Counted from the first letter of the stretch, positions 9,831-18,311 are shown. The stretch: DNA of 64,000 bases from Ignavibacteriales bacterium (GCA_016707285.1 JADJIA010000014.1:113675-177674), one strand, 5' to 3'. The notes: generated by a model from the sequence alone, not told the origin. Program-made: numbers and translations.

Positions 9831-9920
9831 AATAGTAACACAGATTCCACGGATTTAGCACGGATTCCACGGAAGGATTTTGTAATAGTAACACGGATGA
9901 GACGGATTTAACGGATTAAT
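9831..9920. repeat. Extragenic ACGGATT-type repeat, two units
   Basis: Two related units begin TAGTAACAC and contain several CACGGATT/GACGGATT steps. This is the reverse-complement orientation of the ATCCGTG repeats found at 52313, 53463, 57291 and 59831. Related copies also lie at 27130 and 37916. Here it lies directly after the GH57 stop codon. No ORF or promoter is evident in it. Confidence 0.75.
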
Positions 9921-9926
9921 TTTTAA

Positions 9927-9976
9927 TTGTAATCCTCCCCTCTACTTTTAGGAGAGGGGCCGGGGGTGAGGTCCAA
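9927..9976 (+). repeat. C/G-rich hairpin repeat (CCCCTCT...AGGAGAGGGG type)
   Basis: The element contains CCCCTCTACTTTT, then AGGAGAGGGG, and ends CGGGGGTGAGGTCC. The same family appears at 56734 (reverse), 57138-57184 (forward) and 59769-59812 (reverse). A related C-rich hairpin lies inside the glycosyltransferase gene at 52866-52950. The remainder of this 314-bp gap up to 10038 shows nothing else recognisable. Confidence 0.75.
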
Positions 9977-10038
9977 AATTCCCCCTTCGCTACCTTGTGA
10001 CCAAACGAACACGCCCCAAAAATAATCGAGGGTTCATC

Positions 10039-10069
10039 TTTGTAGATAGATTTCTACATGTTAAATTTA
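10039..10069 (+). promoter_or_regulatory. Candidate Bacteroidota-type promoter of the wlb operon
   Basis: TTTG (10039-10042), a 19-nt spacer and TAAATTTA (10062-10069) approximate the TTTG / TAnnTTTG consensus. It lies about 58 bp upstream of the first operon gene. The last -7 position is A rather than G. Confidence 0.4.
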
Positions 10070-10126
10070 ATAGCTGAATTAAAATAATTCCGCAGGACGA
10101 ATTCCAAATATATTAACGGAAGAAAA

Positions 10127-11101
10127 ATGGATTTTAATCAAATCAAACTTGCAGTTTTAGGGGTTGGGAATTGGGGTAAAAATCACCTGAAAACAGCCGC
10201 ATCACTGCTCCCCCCTGAAAACATAGTTGTATATGATCCGGGCTTAAAAACCCGTGCTACTGTTTCGGCAATTTCTGATAAAATCAAAGTTGTTGATACA
10301 CTCGAAGATATTCTTAATGATCCTGAAATAACGACAGCAATTGTCGCCACACCTGCTCAGACCCACTATTTTGTTGCAAAAAGCCTTCTTGAAGCCGGAA
10401 AACATGTATTAGTTGAAAAACCAATCACACTCTATTCAAAAGAAGCTGAAAATCTTGTTCATATTGCAGAAAAAAACAACCTCAGATTGATGGTTGGTCA
10501 TGTTTTGCTTTATCACGAAGCGGTGAAACACATCAAAAATGCTGTTGGAAAAGAGTTGGGTGATCTTCAATATATCTACAGCAACAGGCTCAATCTTGGC
10601 AAGATCCGTTCCGAAGAGAATGCTCTATGGAGTTTTGCTCCACATGATATTGCGATTATTCAGTTTATCATCGGCACAAACCCGATAAATGTTCATGCTC
10701 AGGGTTCTGCCGTAATTCAACCAAATATCGAAGACTCAACAGTAACATTTTTGAATTATCCCGATAATATCTCGGCACACATCTTTGTGAGCTGGCTCCA
10801 TCCTTTTAAGGAACAGAGACTTGTGGTTATCGGAAGTGAAGGAATGTTTGTTTTTGAAGACAGTCTTCCCGACAATAAACTTAAGTTCTACAAAAAAGGA
10901 TTCAAGAAGGTTAATGGACAGCTTGAAGCCTTTGATCAGTCGTTTGAAGTGGTACAATATGAAAACAAACCACCTCTTGCTGAAGAACAAAAACATTTTT
11001 ATGAGTGTGTGTTAACAGGAAAAACTCCATTTTCAGATGGTGTTCACGCCCTCGAAGTATTAAAAATTCTTGAACAAGCCCAGGAAAGGTTATCAGAATG
11101 A
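10127..11101 (+). CDS. wlbA: Gfo/Idh/MocA dehydrogenase, WlbA/WbpB-like
   Basis: A 324-residue NAD-dependent oxidoreductase. The Rossmann motif is VLGVGNWGKNH (residues 10-20), and the family block VEKPITL contains the conserved EKP lysine. The C-terminal Gfo/Idh/MocA alpha/beta domain follows. In the Wlb/Wbp pathway this enzyme oxidises C3 of UDP-N-acetyl-glucuronic acid. The two genes directly downstream match the next two steps, which is the main support for assigning a UDP-sugar rather than a myo-inositol-type substrate. The stop overlaps the next ATG by 4 bp (ATGA), indicating coupling. A UDP-GlcNAc 6-dehydrogenase feeding this step would have to come from elsewhere. Confidence 0.8.
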   Translation: MDFNQIKLAVLGVGNWGKNHLKTAASLLPPENIVVYDPGLKTRATVSAISDKIKVVDTLEDILNDPEITTAIVATPAQTHYFVAKSLLEAGKHVLVEKPITLYSKEAENLVHIAEKNNLRLMVGHVLLYHEAVKHIKNAVGKELGDLQYIYSNRLNLGKIRSEENALWSFAPHDIAIIQFIIGTNPINVHAQGSAVIQPNIEDSTVTFLNYPDNISAHIFVSWLHPFKEQRLVVIGSEGMFVFEDSLPDNKLKFYKKGFKKVNGQLEAFDQSFEVVQYENKPPLAEEQKHFYECVLTGKTPFSDGVHALEVLKILEQAQERLSE

Positions 11102-11688
11102 GTGAAAATAAACCCCCCTATGTAAATCAATATGCAGTTGTCGATGATGGTGTTGAACTTGGTTCGGGCACAAAAGTCTGGCATTTTTCTCATGTACAGT
11201 CCGGTTCCAAAATTGGGAATAATGTAATTCTTGGACAGAATGTAAATGTTGGAAATAATGTCACCATCGGTAACTTTGTTAAAATACAAAACAATGTGTC
11301 CGTTTATGAAGGTGTAACCCTTGAAGATTATGTTTTTTGTGGACCTTCAATGGTATTCACAAATATCATCGACCCAAGAAGCAAATATCCACAGGTAGGT
11401 GCAAAATATTATCTGAAAACCCTTGTTAAAGAAGGTGCATCACTTGGTGCAAATTCAACAATCGTTTGTGGAAATACAATCGGTAGATTCGCTTTTGTGG
11501 GTGCGGGAAGTGTAGTCACTAAAGACATTCCTGACTTTGCACTTGTTGTAGGAAATCCTGCAAGAATTATCGGATGGATGAGCGAAGCCGGCGTCAGATT
11601 AAAATTTGATGAAAACGGCGAAGCCTTCTGCGAAAAATCGGGTAAAAAATATAAATTTGAAAATGATATAGTGAAAGAAGTAGAGTAA
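11098..11688 (+). CDS. wlbB: Hexapeptide-repeat N-acetyltransferase, WlbB/WbpD-like
   Basis: A 196-residue left-handed beta-helix acyltransferase. The hexapeptide periodicity is obvious in SKIGNNVILGQNVNVGNNV and again in SLGANSTIVCGNTIG. VGNPARIIGWMS is the usual end of the helix domain. In UDP-diNAc-glucuronate synthesis it transfers acetyl from acetyl-CoA to the 3-amino group made by the aminotransferase encoded next. It overlaps wlbA by 4 bp and ends one base before the wlbC start. The C-terminal segment after residue 165 is a short tail rather than a second domain. Cytoplasmic, probably trimeric as in the family. Confidence 0.83.
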   Translation: MSENKPPYVNQYAVVDDGVELGSGTKVWHFSHVQSGSKIGNNVILGQNVNVGNNVTIGNFVKIQNNVSVYEGVTLEDYVFCGPSMVFTNIIDPRSKYPQVGAKYYLKTLVKEGASLGANSTIVCGNTIGRFAFVGAGSVVTKDIPDFALVVGNPARIIGWMSEAGVRLKFDENGEAFCEKSGKKYKFENDIVKEVE

Positions 11689-11689
11689 T

Positions 11690-12904
11690 ATGAAAGTACC
11701 ATTGTTAGATCTTAAATCGCAGTATCTTTCCATGAAAGATGAATTGGATGCTGCTCTTATCGGTGTTGCCGAATCAACTGCTTACATCATGGGACCTGCC
11801 GTTAAAAAAATGGAAGAAGAAATGGCTCAATTCCTCGGCAGTAAATATGCCGTGGGTGTTTCATCAGGAACAGATGCTCTTCTGCTTGCGCTTATGGCAA
11901 TTGGTGTTGGAAAAGATGATGAAGTTATCATGCCAACATATTCATTTTTTGCCACTGCGGGAGTTGTTGCCAGATTAAATGCAGTTCCGGTATTGGTTGA
12001 TTCCGATCCTGTAACTTTTAATATCGACCCAACTCAGATTGAAGCAAAAATCACTTCAAAAACTAAAGCTATTATTCCGGTGCACCTCTACGGTCAGTCA
12101 GCCGACATGGAACCGATTATGGCAATTGCAAAAAAACACAATCTTCGTGTGATCGAAGATGGTGCTCAGGCAATCTCAGTACAGTATAAAGATGGCAGAC
12201 AAGTTGGAAATATCGGTGATATCGGATGTTTCTCATTTTTCCCAAGCAAAAACCTCGGTTGTTTTGGCGATGGTGGACTTGTTGTCACCAATGATGACGA
12301 ACTGATTGACATGATCAGAATCATGAGAGTTCATGGTGGAAAACCAAAATATTACCACAAAGTAATTGGTGGCAACTTCCGTTTGGATTCAATTCAGGCT
12401 GCAGTTCTCTCTGTAAAACTTCCACATTTGAACGACTGGTCGGCAAAAAGACGCGAAAACGCTGCTTATTACACAAAACTGCTGATTGAAGCGGGTCTTG
12501 CTGAAGAAACCGGCAGAATCAAATTTGACGACAAAAACAAAGTTCTTATTCCAAAAGCGGTTTATGAAGGTCCAGGATTGGTAAATTACCACATCTATAA
12601 CCAGTATGTGCTCCGTGTTGAGAGAAGAAATGCATTGAGAGCATTCCTTACTGAAAAAGGAATTGGTAATGAAGTCTATTATCCTGTTCCATTCCACCGC
12701 CAGGAGTGTTTTGCACATCTCAATCTAAAAGATGAGGATTACCCTGTCGCAAACTGTGCCGCAACTGATTCATTTGCTATTCCAATCTATCCTGAACTTA
12801 CAAAGGAAATGATGGAATATGTAGTTGCTTCAATTGCAGAATTCATCAAAACATCTGACAATCTTCCGATGGAATGTGGTCACTGCGATTGTATGAACAA
12901 ATAG
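11690..12904 (+). CDS. wlbC: DegT/DnrJ/EryC1 sugar aminotransferase, WlbC/WbpE-like
   Basis: A 404-residue PLP enzyme of the sugar aminotransferase family. Landmarks are VPLLDLKSQY at the N-terminus, GVSSGTDALLLAL (phosphate-binding), IPVHLYGQSADM, EDGAQAI, and the PLP lysine Lys187 in CFSFFPSKNLGCFGDGG. It would aminate the 3-keto UDP-sugar made by WlbA, using glutamate. The start lies one base after the wlbB stop. An unusual C-terminal tail, MECGHCDCMNK, adds a CxxCxC cluster not normally seen in the family and could bind a metal (inference). A terminator follows about 55 bp downstream, closing a three-gene operon. Confidence 0.85.
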   Translation: MKVPLLDLKSQYLSMKDELDAALIGVAESTAYIMGPAVKKMEEEMAQFLGSKYAVGVSSGTDALLLALMAIGVGKDDEVIMPTYSFFATAGVVARLNAVPVLVDSDPVTFNIDPTQIEAKITSKTKAIIPVHLYGQSADMEPIMAIAKKHNLRVIEDGAQAISVQYKDGRQVGNIGDIGCFSFFPSKNLGCFGDGGLVVTNDDELIDMIRIMRVHGGKPKYYHKVIGGNFRLDSIQAAVLSVKLPHLNDWSAKRRENAAYYTKLLIEAGLAEETGRIKFDDKNKVLIPKAVYEGPGLVNYHIYNQYVLRVERRNALRAFLTEKGIGNEVYYPVPFHRQECFAHLNLKDEDYPVANCAATDSFAIPIYPELTKEMMEYVVASIAEFIKTSDNLPMECGHCDCMNK

Positions 12905-12957
12905 TTGTTCAGAAAGTATTTTGACTTCTGACTTATAACTCAGATCGTTAAAAATTT

Positions 12958-12991
12958 AAAGCTGTCATCAGAAATGGTGGCAGCTTTTTTT
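12958..12991 (+). terminator. Intrinsic terminator of the wlb operon
   Basis: AAAGCTGTCATC pairs with GGTGGCAGCTTT (two G-U pairs) around a short loop and runs into seven T. Confidence 0.85.
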
Positions 12992-13062
12992 GTTTAGAAG
13001 CGGAAGTTTCCTTATCGGTGGTTTTCATGAAGGAGATGAATATTCTAAAAAAAATATTAAAT

Positions 13063-13076
13063 TGTAACCGCTTTCA
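13063..13076. promoter_or_regulatory. LacI-type half-conserved palindrome upstream of the regulator gene
   Basis: TGTAACCGCTTTCA matches the core of the two operators at 17731 and 17756 (TGTAAGCGCTTACA) at 12 of 14 positions. It is centred about 23 bp upstream of the lacI-type start codon, so autoregulation is likely (inference). Confidence 0.55.
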
Positions 13077-13092
13077 GAAAAAATGATGAAGA

Positions 13093-14118
13093 ATGAAAAA
13101 AGAAAAAGAATCAACCATTTATGATGTTGCGCGGATAGCCAAAGTCTCGATTGCCACGGTGTCAAGGGTGTTTAACAAAAGTTCACTTGTGACGGATAGG
13201 ACAGTGGCACATGTGCTTGAAGTGGCAAAAAAGCTCAATTTTTCACCAAGTGCTTCAGCTCGTGGTCTTAGTGGAGGAAAACAGGAGACAATTGGAATAA
13301 TATTGCCTGTGTTATATGGCAATCTTTTTTCGGAATTCATTTATTCAATTCAAGCACTCGCTGAGGCAAGAGGATATGATATTGTTGTCGCCGGTCAAAA
13401 AGGTTCACCGGAAGAGTTTTTTGCAACAGTGAAAAAGCTGAGCACAAAAATTGACGGGTTAATCCTTATGTATCACATTGAGGGAATTAAAAAGGAGATG
13501 GCGCGAAGGTTTCCTAAACTGCCAAACATCGTTCTGAGCAGATTTGTTAAGTATAGAGAGCATGTTGACCTGGTATTGGATAATTTTAGCGGTGCCTTTA
13601 TGGCAACTGAACATCTGATAACCCAGGGGAACAGGAAAATCGCTTTGATAAAAGGGGAGGAAGGAAACATCGATGCGATTGAGAGAACAGAAGGGTTTCT
13701 TTCCGCCGTTCATAAATTTGGAATAAAAAAGACTGATGTCGAAATTCTTGAAGGCACATTCCGACAGATATCAGGCTACAATGCTGTTCAGGAATTGTTT
13801 TTGAAGAGGAAAGATATTTCTGCTATTTTTGCCTCAAACGATGCAATGGCACTCGGCGCATTAAACTGGATGCACCGTTACGGTATGAAAATACCTGAAG
13901 ATGTTGAAATATGTGGATTTGATGATATTGAGTTTGCACAGATGACCAGACCGTCATTAAGTTCTGTGTATCTCAACACTTCACTTTTTGGGCAGAAGGC
14001 GTTTGAAATGATAATGGAGATGATTAGTGAAAAGAGGATTGAGGATACACCCAAACAGTTAATAATAGACCCTGAATTGAGGGTTAGAGAATCTTCTTCA
14101 TTAGACAGGAGCAAATAA
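13093..14118 (+). CDS. LacI/GalR-family transcriptional regulator
   Basis: A 341-residue repressor-type protein. The N-terminal helix-turn-helix and hinge are complete: STIYDVARIAKVSIATVSRV followed by the hinge region FSPSASARGLSG. The periplasmic-binding-protein-like effector domain contains IGIILPVLYGNLF, ALIKGEEGN, AIFASNDAMALGAL and CGFDDIEFAQMTRP. The effector is probably a sugar, judged from the family; the ligand is unknown. It is convergent with the SGNH/NHL operon. That operon's promoter carries two perfect LacI-type operators, and a diverged copy lies in front of this gene. Together this strongly suggests a local regulator-target pair with autoregulation. Confidence 0.9.
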   Translation: MKKEKESTIYDVARIAKVSIATVSRVFNKSSLVTDRTVAHVLEVAKKLNFSPSASARGLSGGKQETIGIILPVLYGNLFSEFIYSIQALAEARGYDIVVAGQKGSPEEFFATVKKLSTKIDGLILMYHIEGIKKEMARRFPKLPNIVLSRFVKYREHVDLVLDNFSGAFMATEHLITQGNRKIALIKGEEGNIDAIERTEGFLSAVHKFGIKKTDVEILEGTFRQISGYNAVQELFLKRKDISAIFASNDAMALGALNWMHRYGMKIPEDVEICGFDDIEFAQMTRPSLSSVYLNTSLFGQKAFEMIMEMISEKRIEDTPKQLIIDPELRVRESSSLDRSK

Positions 14119-14152
14119 AAAAGGGACCGGTCTGGGTAAAGCCGGCCCCTTA
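14119..14152. terminator. Candidate bidirectional hairpin between convergent genes
   Basis: AAGGGACCGG and CCGGCCCCTT pair with one mismatch around a 10-nt loop. The flanks are A-rich on the left (AAAAAA) but lack a clear T-run on the right, so it would work best for the minus-strand transcript. Confidence 0.45.
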
Positions 14153-14174
14153 AAGACTCTTGTGTAACCGTTTA

Positions 14175-15953
14175 TTACTTCAAGAGAGTGAGTTTTATAG
14201 ATGAAGAAAACTCTCCGGCTGCAAGTCGGCAAGTATATACACCTGAAGCCAGCTTTGAGCCATCAATTTGCATTTTGTGATATCCCTGTGACAGATCACC
14301 CGAAAATATCTCAATAATTTCTCTTCCCGTCATATCATAAAGTTTCAATTCAGCTTTTGTGGCTTCTTTCAGAGTGAATGAAACCGTTGTTACCGGATTA
14401 AACGGATTGGGATAGTTTTGAAAAAGAAAAAACCCGACGGGAGATTCTGCCTCCACTTCAACAAGACTTGAATATGAACTTGAACCGTCATAGTCAATCT
14501 GCCTTAATCGATAAAAGTAACTTACATCTTTTTGAGCAGAGCCGTCGGTATAACTGTAACTTGACTGTGAAACTGTGGTTCCGGCACCTTCAACAAATCC
14601 AATAGTCTCAAAATCAGTCTTGTTTAAACTTCTTTGCACTTCAAATCCATAACTGTTTGTTTCCGTACCCGTAATCCATTGAAGAACAACATCCGATTTT
14701 GATCTCGTGGCAATGAAACTCACTAATTCCACCGGGATGAACATTGGCAGGATAGCCTCTATCGCTCTTTCATAGATAAGCCGATGACCTGCGTTATTTA
14801 GATGGATGCCGTCACCCGAGTTATATTCAGGAACGATAAATCCATTTGGTTGCGCAAGGGTTGTCCAGAAATCGACTGCATAAGTACCATAACGGGAGTA
14901 AACAGAATCCTTCATTGTTATTAACAAATCAAGTTGTGACTGATTTGAAAGATTCCTTGGCTGAGTTGTGGTGATCCAAAGTTTTACATTATTCCTGGTT
15001 GCCACTGCCTCCAAAGTATCAAAATTGGCGATCTGTTCAATGATTGGATATCCACTTGCCGCATCATTTGACGGAAGATTAATGAAGATGGCTTTTGGAT
15101 TGTATTCCAGGGCATAACTGATGTTATTGGTTATTCTTGGAGTCGGTCTTCCACCCGGTGGAACAAAACCGGTTGGCATCACATGATAAGAGGTATATCC
15201 TCCAACCGCAAGGTTTAATACTTTATATGTAGTATCAAGACTTGTTATATGTTTCCTTAATCTGTTGACATAAGCGCTATCGGGAGGATTTGCACCCGTG
15301 CCGGCGGAAGTTGAAGACCCAAGAACAACTATGTAGTTGTAATCATGGATCGAAGCACCGCCGGTCATCTTTATATCATCAAGGAAGAGAGTGCGAGAAA
15401 TTCCATCAGCTACTGACTGGCAATAGAAAATTGTCTTAACTCTGGTAAGGTCACAGTTACCCGGATTCCGTTTTAGTGTGTCTAAAGGAAGCCAGAGTTT
15501 AGTCCATGTCCCTGCAGGGATTCCCAGCGGGTTATACTGAGAGAGTGGGATTTTGGTTGACCTTTGATTTGAAAGATCTTCCACAAAGATTGAAGGAAGA
15601 TCAGAGGCATTAACAGCCACAGCGGAATAGACCATAAAGACAATGGAATCCTTAAGTGTGGCATCTCTTCCGGGCCAACCGGGGGCTGCAACTGCTGCTG
15701 CCCAATCGCCACCGGTAACTGATTTGTAAAGAAGTTTCAGACCGTTGGTACCTGCATAAAAAGTATCGGTGACCACGGGGAACTTCACACCGTTTACCGA
15801 CAGGAGTTCACTTGGAGCAGTTACCTGGAGGTAGCTCGGATCGTAATAATTTGGAAGGTCGCTGTCCGAGAAGAAGAGGTAATCCTGCGCATTGACATAC
15901 CCGCTACCTAAGAGAAGGAGTGTAACCAGGAAAACTTTTATTGATATTCTCAT
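14175..15953 (-). CDS. Secreted SGNH/GDSL-type hydrolase with T9SS sorting domain
   Basis: A 592-residue exported protein. The signal peptide is residues 1-22. An N-terminal beta-sandwich (about 30-200) resembles a carbohydrate-binding module. The SGNH domain (about 205-405) has block I VVLGSSTSAGTG with candidate Ser214, a Gly in AVGGYTS, Asn296 in LPSND, and the DGIHLNNAGH block with Asp381 and His384. Block I reads GSS instead of GDS. A stalk module begins PVELVSF, and the C-terminal T9SS domain begins NYPNPFNP. Likely an esterase or carbohydrate deacetylase at the cell surface or outside (inference). It is the second gene of the operon behind two LacI-type operators, 8 bp after the NHL gene. 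Confidence 0.82.
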   Translation of the reverse strand: MRISIKVFLVTLLLLGSGYVNAQDYLFFSDSDLPNYYDPSYLQVTAPSELLSVNGVKFPVVTDTFYAGTNGLKLLYKSVTGGDWAAAVAAPGWPGRDATLKDSIVFMVYSAVAVNASDLPSIFVEDLSNQRSTKIPLSQYNPLGIPAGTWTKLWLPLDTLKRNPGNCDLTRVKTIFYCQSVADGISRTLFLDDIKMTGGASIHDYNYIVVLGSSTSAGTGANPPDSAYVNRLRKHITSLDTTYKVLNLAVGGYTSYHVMPTGFVPPGGRPTPRITNNISYALEYNPKAIFINLPSNDAASGYPIIEQIANFDTLEAVATRNNVKLWITTTQPRNLSNQSQLDLLITMKDSVYSRYGTYAVDFWTTLAQPNGFIVPEYNSGDGIHLNNAGHRLIYERAIEAILPMFIPVELVSFIATRSKSDVVLQWITGTETNSYGFEVQRSLNKTDFETIGFVEGAGTTVSQSSYSYTDGSAQKDVSYFYRLRQIDYDGSSSYSSLVEVEAESPVGFFLFQNYPNPFNPVTTVSFTLKEATKAELKLYDMTGREIIEIFSGDLSQGYHKMQIDGSKLASGVYTCRLAAGEFSSSIKLTLLK

Positions 15954-15961
15954 TTTGTTGC

Positions 15962-17695
15962 CTATTTGTTAAAGATCATTTTACCGGAATAAACTTTGTT
16001 GTTCACTTCGACAGTATAAAAATAGACTCCTGAGTTAACAGTCTGACCCATTGAATTCGTGCCGTTCCACTGTAATCTGTTGATTCCGGGAGAAGCGATG
16101 CCGTTAAAAATTTCGACCACCTCACTACCAAGAATATCCCTGACCAAAACTCTTACATTTTCTTTCTCAGTGAGAGTAAATGAAATTGTGGTTGATGGAT
16201 TAAACGGATTTGGATAGTTTCCCAAAAGGCGGAAGCCTTCGATAAGACCTGTATTGTCGGCTAAAACTTCATTCGAATAGTTTATTGAACCGTCAAGGTC
16301 AATTTGTTTTAGACGATAATAAACAACTCCCGACAATGGTTTTGAATCGATAAATGAATAAGAATTTATCAGTGTGGAAGTACCATTTCCTTTTACAAAA
16401 CCAATTTCTTCAAATTCAGAATCCTCACTTCTTCTTTCAACCGAAAAACCGAAGTTATTTGTTTCAGTTGCGGTTGTCCAGTTTAATTCAACATTGTTTA
16501 AGGTCACTGAAGCAGAAAATGAAGAGAGTTCAACAGGAACAAGAGAGGAGATGTCATATCTTAAAACGCGGTTGTTTGCCCAATCGGTGACCCAAAGTTT
16601 TTTACCTGTGTTGTCAACTGAAGCGCCTCTGGGGGTTCTTAATGAATTTTGTGTTGGAGGATTAAGACCGGTTCCTGTGGTAAAATCAGGCTGACCAATT
16701 ACATAATCGGCATTTGAGCCATTTGCGAGTGTAGCCGCCTGAAGGAATACTGAAATACGGTTGTTTGATTCCTGAACCACATAAAGATTACCATTGACAT
16801 CACCAGTTAACCATCTAACATTGCCCATACCATTTTGAGTTGTGTTAGAGGTATTTGTGATAAAATCAGGCTGACCTAATACAACATCTGCTGTGTCGCC
16901 ATTTACAAGTGTTGAAGCATTATTAAATTTTAGAACTCTTCTGTTGGTATATTCACTTACCCAAAGGTTTCCGAGCCAGTCAACATAAACTCCATTTGTG
17001 TTGTTCATTTTGGTTGCTGAGAGTCCGGCGGTTCCGGTAACAAAATCAGGTTGGCCAATCACAAGGTCGGCATTTGAACCGTTAGGCAGGGTGGCTGCGT
17101 TCTGGAAGCGAAGCAGTCTGTGAATATTAAAGTTACTCACCCATAGAGTACCATTTGCTTCAACAAAAATACCTGCAGGGCCACTGAACTTATTTTGGCT
17201 GGTAGCTGCTGAATTTGTTACAAAATCGGGTTGACCAAGAACACCATCAGCGGTGTCACCATTAACCAGGTTATCAGGATCGTCCCATCTTGTAACACGG
17301 TTATTACCATATTCACTCACCCATAAGGTTCCGTTACCATCGATAACCACACAGATAGGGTTGTTCATTTTGGTTGCAGAAAGACCTGAAGTGTTGGTTG
17401 TGAAGTCAGGTTGACCAATTACAAGTTCTGCATCACCACCATTGATGTAGGCATTTGTTGATGAAAAACGAAGAACTCTATGGTTGCCTCTGTCAGCAAC
17501 CCAGATTTTTCCGTTTCTGCTGTCAAATAACACACCATTTGGTCCGTTAAATTTGTTGATTGCAACACCACTTGTTGGTGTAATAAAGTCGAGCTGTCCA
17601 AGGACTCCTTCAGCAGCCTGACCATTCACAAATTGTGCAGATGAAACACCTGCCAGAAGTGTGAAAAAAAATATAAAGAAAGTAACTGTTTTCAT
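15962..17695 (-). CDS. Secreted NHL-repeat beta-propeller protein with T9SS sorting domain
   Basis: A 577-residue exported protein with signal peptide MKTVTFFIFFFTLLAGVSSA. About six repeats of roughly 55-60 residues each carry a version of VIGQPDF and GTLWVSEYGNNRV; these are NHL-type propeller blades (about residues 25-385). A stalk module beginning PVELSSF and a T9SS domain with NYPNPFNPSTTI and KMIFNK follow. No enzymatic residues are apparent; NHL propellers usually bind proteins or glycans. The blades are unusually alike, suggesting recent internal duplication. First gene of the operon with the SGNH hydrolase. CGGAG precedes the ATG. The promoter and tandem operators lie upstream. Confidence 0.85.
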   Translation of the reverse strand: MKTVTFFIFFFTLLAGVSSAQFVNGQAAEGVLGQLDFITPTSGVAINKFNGPNGVLFDSRNGKIWVADRGNHRVLRFSSTNAYINGGDAELVIGQPDFTTNTSGLSATKMNNPICVVIDGNGTLWVSEYGNNRVTRWDDPDNLVNGDTADGVLGQPDFVTNSAATSQNKFSGPAGIFVEANGTLWVSNFNIHRLLRFQNAATLPNGSNADLVIGQPDFVTGTAGLSATKMNNTNGVYVDWLGNLWVSEYTNRRVLKFNNASTLVNGDTADVVLGQPDFITNTSNTTQNGMGNVRWLTGDVNGNLYVVQESNNRISVFLQAATLANGSNADYVIGQPDFTTGTGLNPPTQNSLRTPRGASVDNTGKKLWVTDWANNRVLRYDISSLVPVELSSFSASVTLNNVELNWTTATETNNFGFSVERRSEDSEFEEIGFVKGNGTSTLINSYSFIDSKPLSGVVYYRLKQIDLDGSINYSNEVLADNTGLIEGFRLLGNYPNPFNPSTTISFTLTEKENVRVLVRDILGSEVVEIFNGIASPGINRLQWNGTNSMGQTVNSGVYFYTVEVNNKVYSGKMIFNK

Positions 17696-17730
17696 CTGTT
17701 CTCCGATATGATTAAGTGATCAATTGTCTT

Positions 17731-17746
17731 ATGTAAGCGCTTACAT
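17731..17746. promoter_or_regulatory. LacI-type operator, proximal copy
   Basis: ATGTAAGCGCTTACAT is a perfect 16-bp palindrome with the central CG of LacI/GalR sites. It is identical to the copy 25 bp further upstream and lies between promoter and start codon of the NHL gene. Confidence 0.85.
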
Positions 17747-17755
17747 TCTGACCCG

Positions 17756-17771
17756 ATGTAAGCGCTTACAT
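17756..17771. promoter_or_regulatory. LacI-type operator, distal copy
   Basis: Second identical 16-bp palindrome. Its edge is 9 bp from the -7 element, so a bound repressor would sit on the transcription start. Confidence 0.85.
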
Positions 17772-17779
17772 TTGAAGTG

Positions 17780-17810
17780 CAAATATACATTTTTTTGTAT
17801 TCAAGTCAAA
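17780..17810 (-). promoter_or_regulatory. Bacteroidota-type promoter of the NHL/SGNH operon
   Basis: On the minus strand TTTG (17810-17807), a 19-nt spacer and TATATTTG (17787-17780) match the TTTG / TAnnTTTG consensus. The predicted start near 17773 falls at the distal operator. Confidence 0.75.
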
Positions 17811-18232
17811 TGAATTTTTTATTAGACTGTTTTTTTGTTTGACTCTCTTGGTGTTTAGTGGTATTTAACTCAGATAAAGAGATTGGATAATCTTAATATG
17901 CTCTAATTCGATAATTTTCGACCAGCGAACTGTAACTCTAAATTGTTTTGTAAATTGGAACTCTTCGAATTAATGATTTTTGCTCCAAATCAAGGATTGT
18001 TCTCTTTTTTGTCATAAATTTTTATCTATTTCCAATTCGTGTCAAATTGTTCAAAATTTATTTTTTCAACCTCTTGACATTATCATATTTTAAATGTAAT
18101 TTATTTTTGGGAAACTTTATTTTTTATTTTAAGGAAGATCCATATCGATAAGATAAACAATAGACGGTGAATTAGCCTTAGGTGACGATTGTTAATCTTT
18201 AAATAGTTTGTGTGTTTAGTAGTCCCGTATTA
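17811..18232. other. Intergenic A/T-rich region, possible promoter near 18074-18109
   Basis: No ORF was recognised. A possible plus-strand promoter is TTGACA (18074-18079) with TAATTT 17 nt further on; a TATTTTTG (18102-18109) overlaps the downstream part. Either would give a transcript running into the structured leader at 18233. The rest shows no repeats or hairpins of note. Confidence 0.35.
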
Positions 18233-18311
18233 AAAACGGAGATTGACACATTGCCCCCGCGGACGGTTCGCTGCCCGATGGAATGGTTTTGTGTGAATCT
18301 CCGTTTTTTTT
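18233..18311 (+). ncRNA. Structured leader or small RNA ending in an intrinsic terminator
   Basis: AAAACGGAGATT (18233-18244) pairs perfectly with AATCTCCGTTTT, extended by five further pairs beyond one mismatch, giving an 18-step stem. The 39-nt loop is C/G-rich (GCCCCCGCGGACGG) in an A/T-rich surrounding. The 3' arm runs directly into eight T. The structure ends about 30 bp before the start codon of the FG-GAP gene. It can be read as a transcription attenuator or as a roughly 190-nt small RNA started near 18115. No known riboswitch family was recognised. Confidence 0.5.

Noticed and set aside
13878..14175. TGTAACCGTTTATT near 14161 as a further LacI-type operator
   Set aside because: Only one half matches the palindrome, and it lies at the 3' end of the target operon.
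18255..18285. GGTTCG in a GC-rich loop, possible tRNA or tRNA-like T-loop
   Set aside because: No acceptor, D- or anticodon stems can be formed around it; the stretch is better explained as the loop of the terminator stem.
18110..18311. 6S RNA identity for the leader transcript
   Set aside because: The 5' and 3' ends of the predicted transcript do not pair, and no central bubble structure is apparent.
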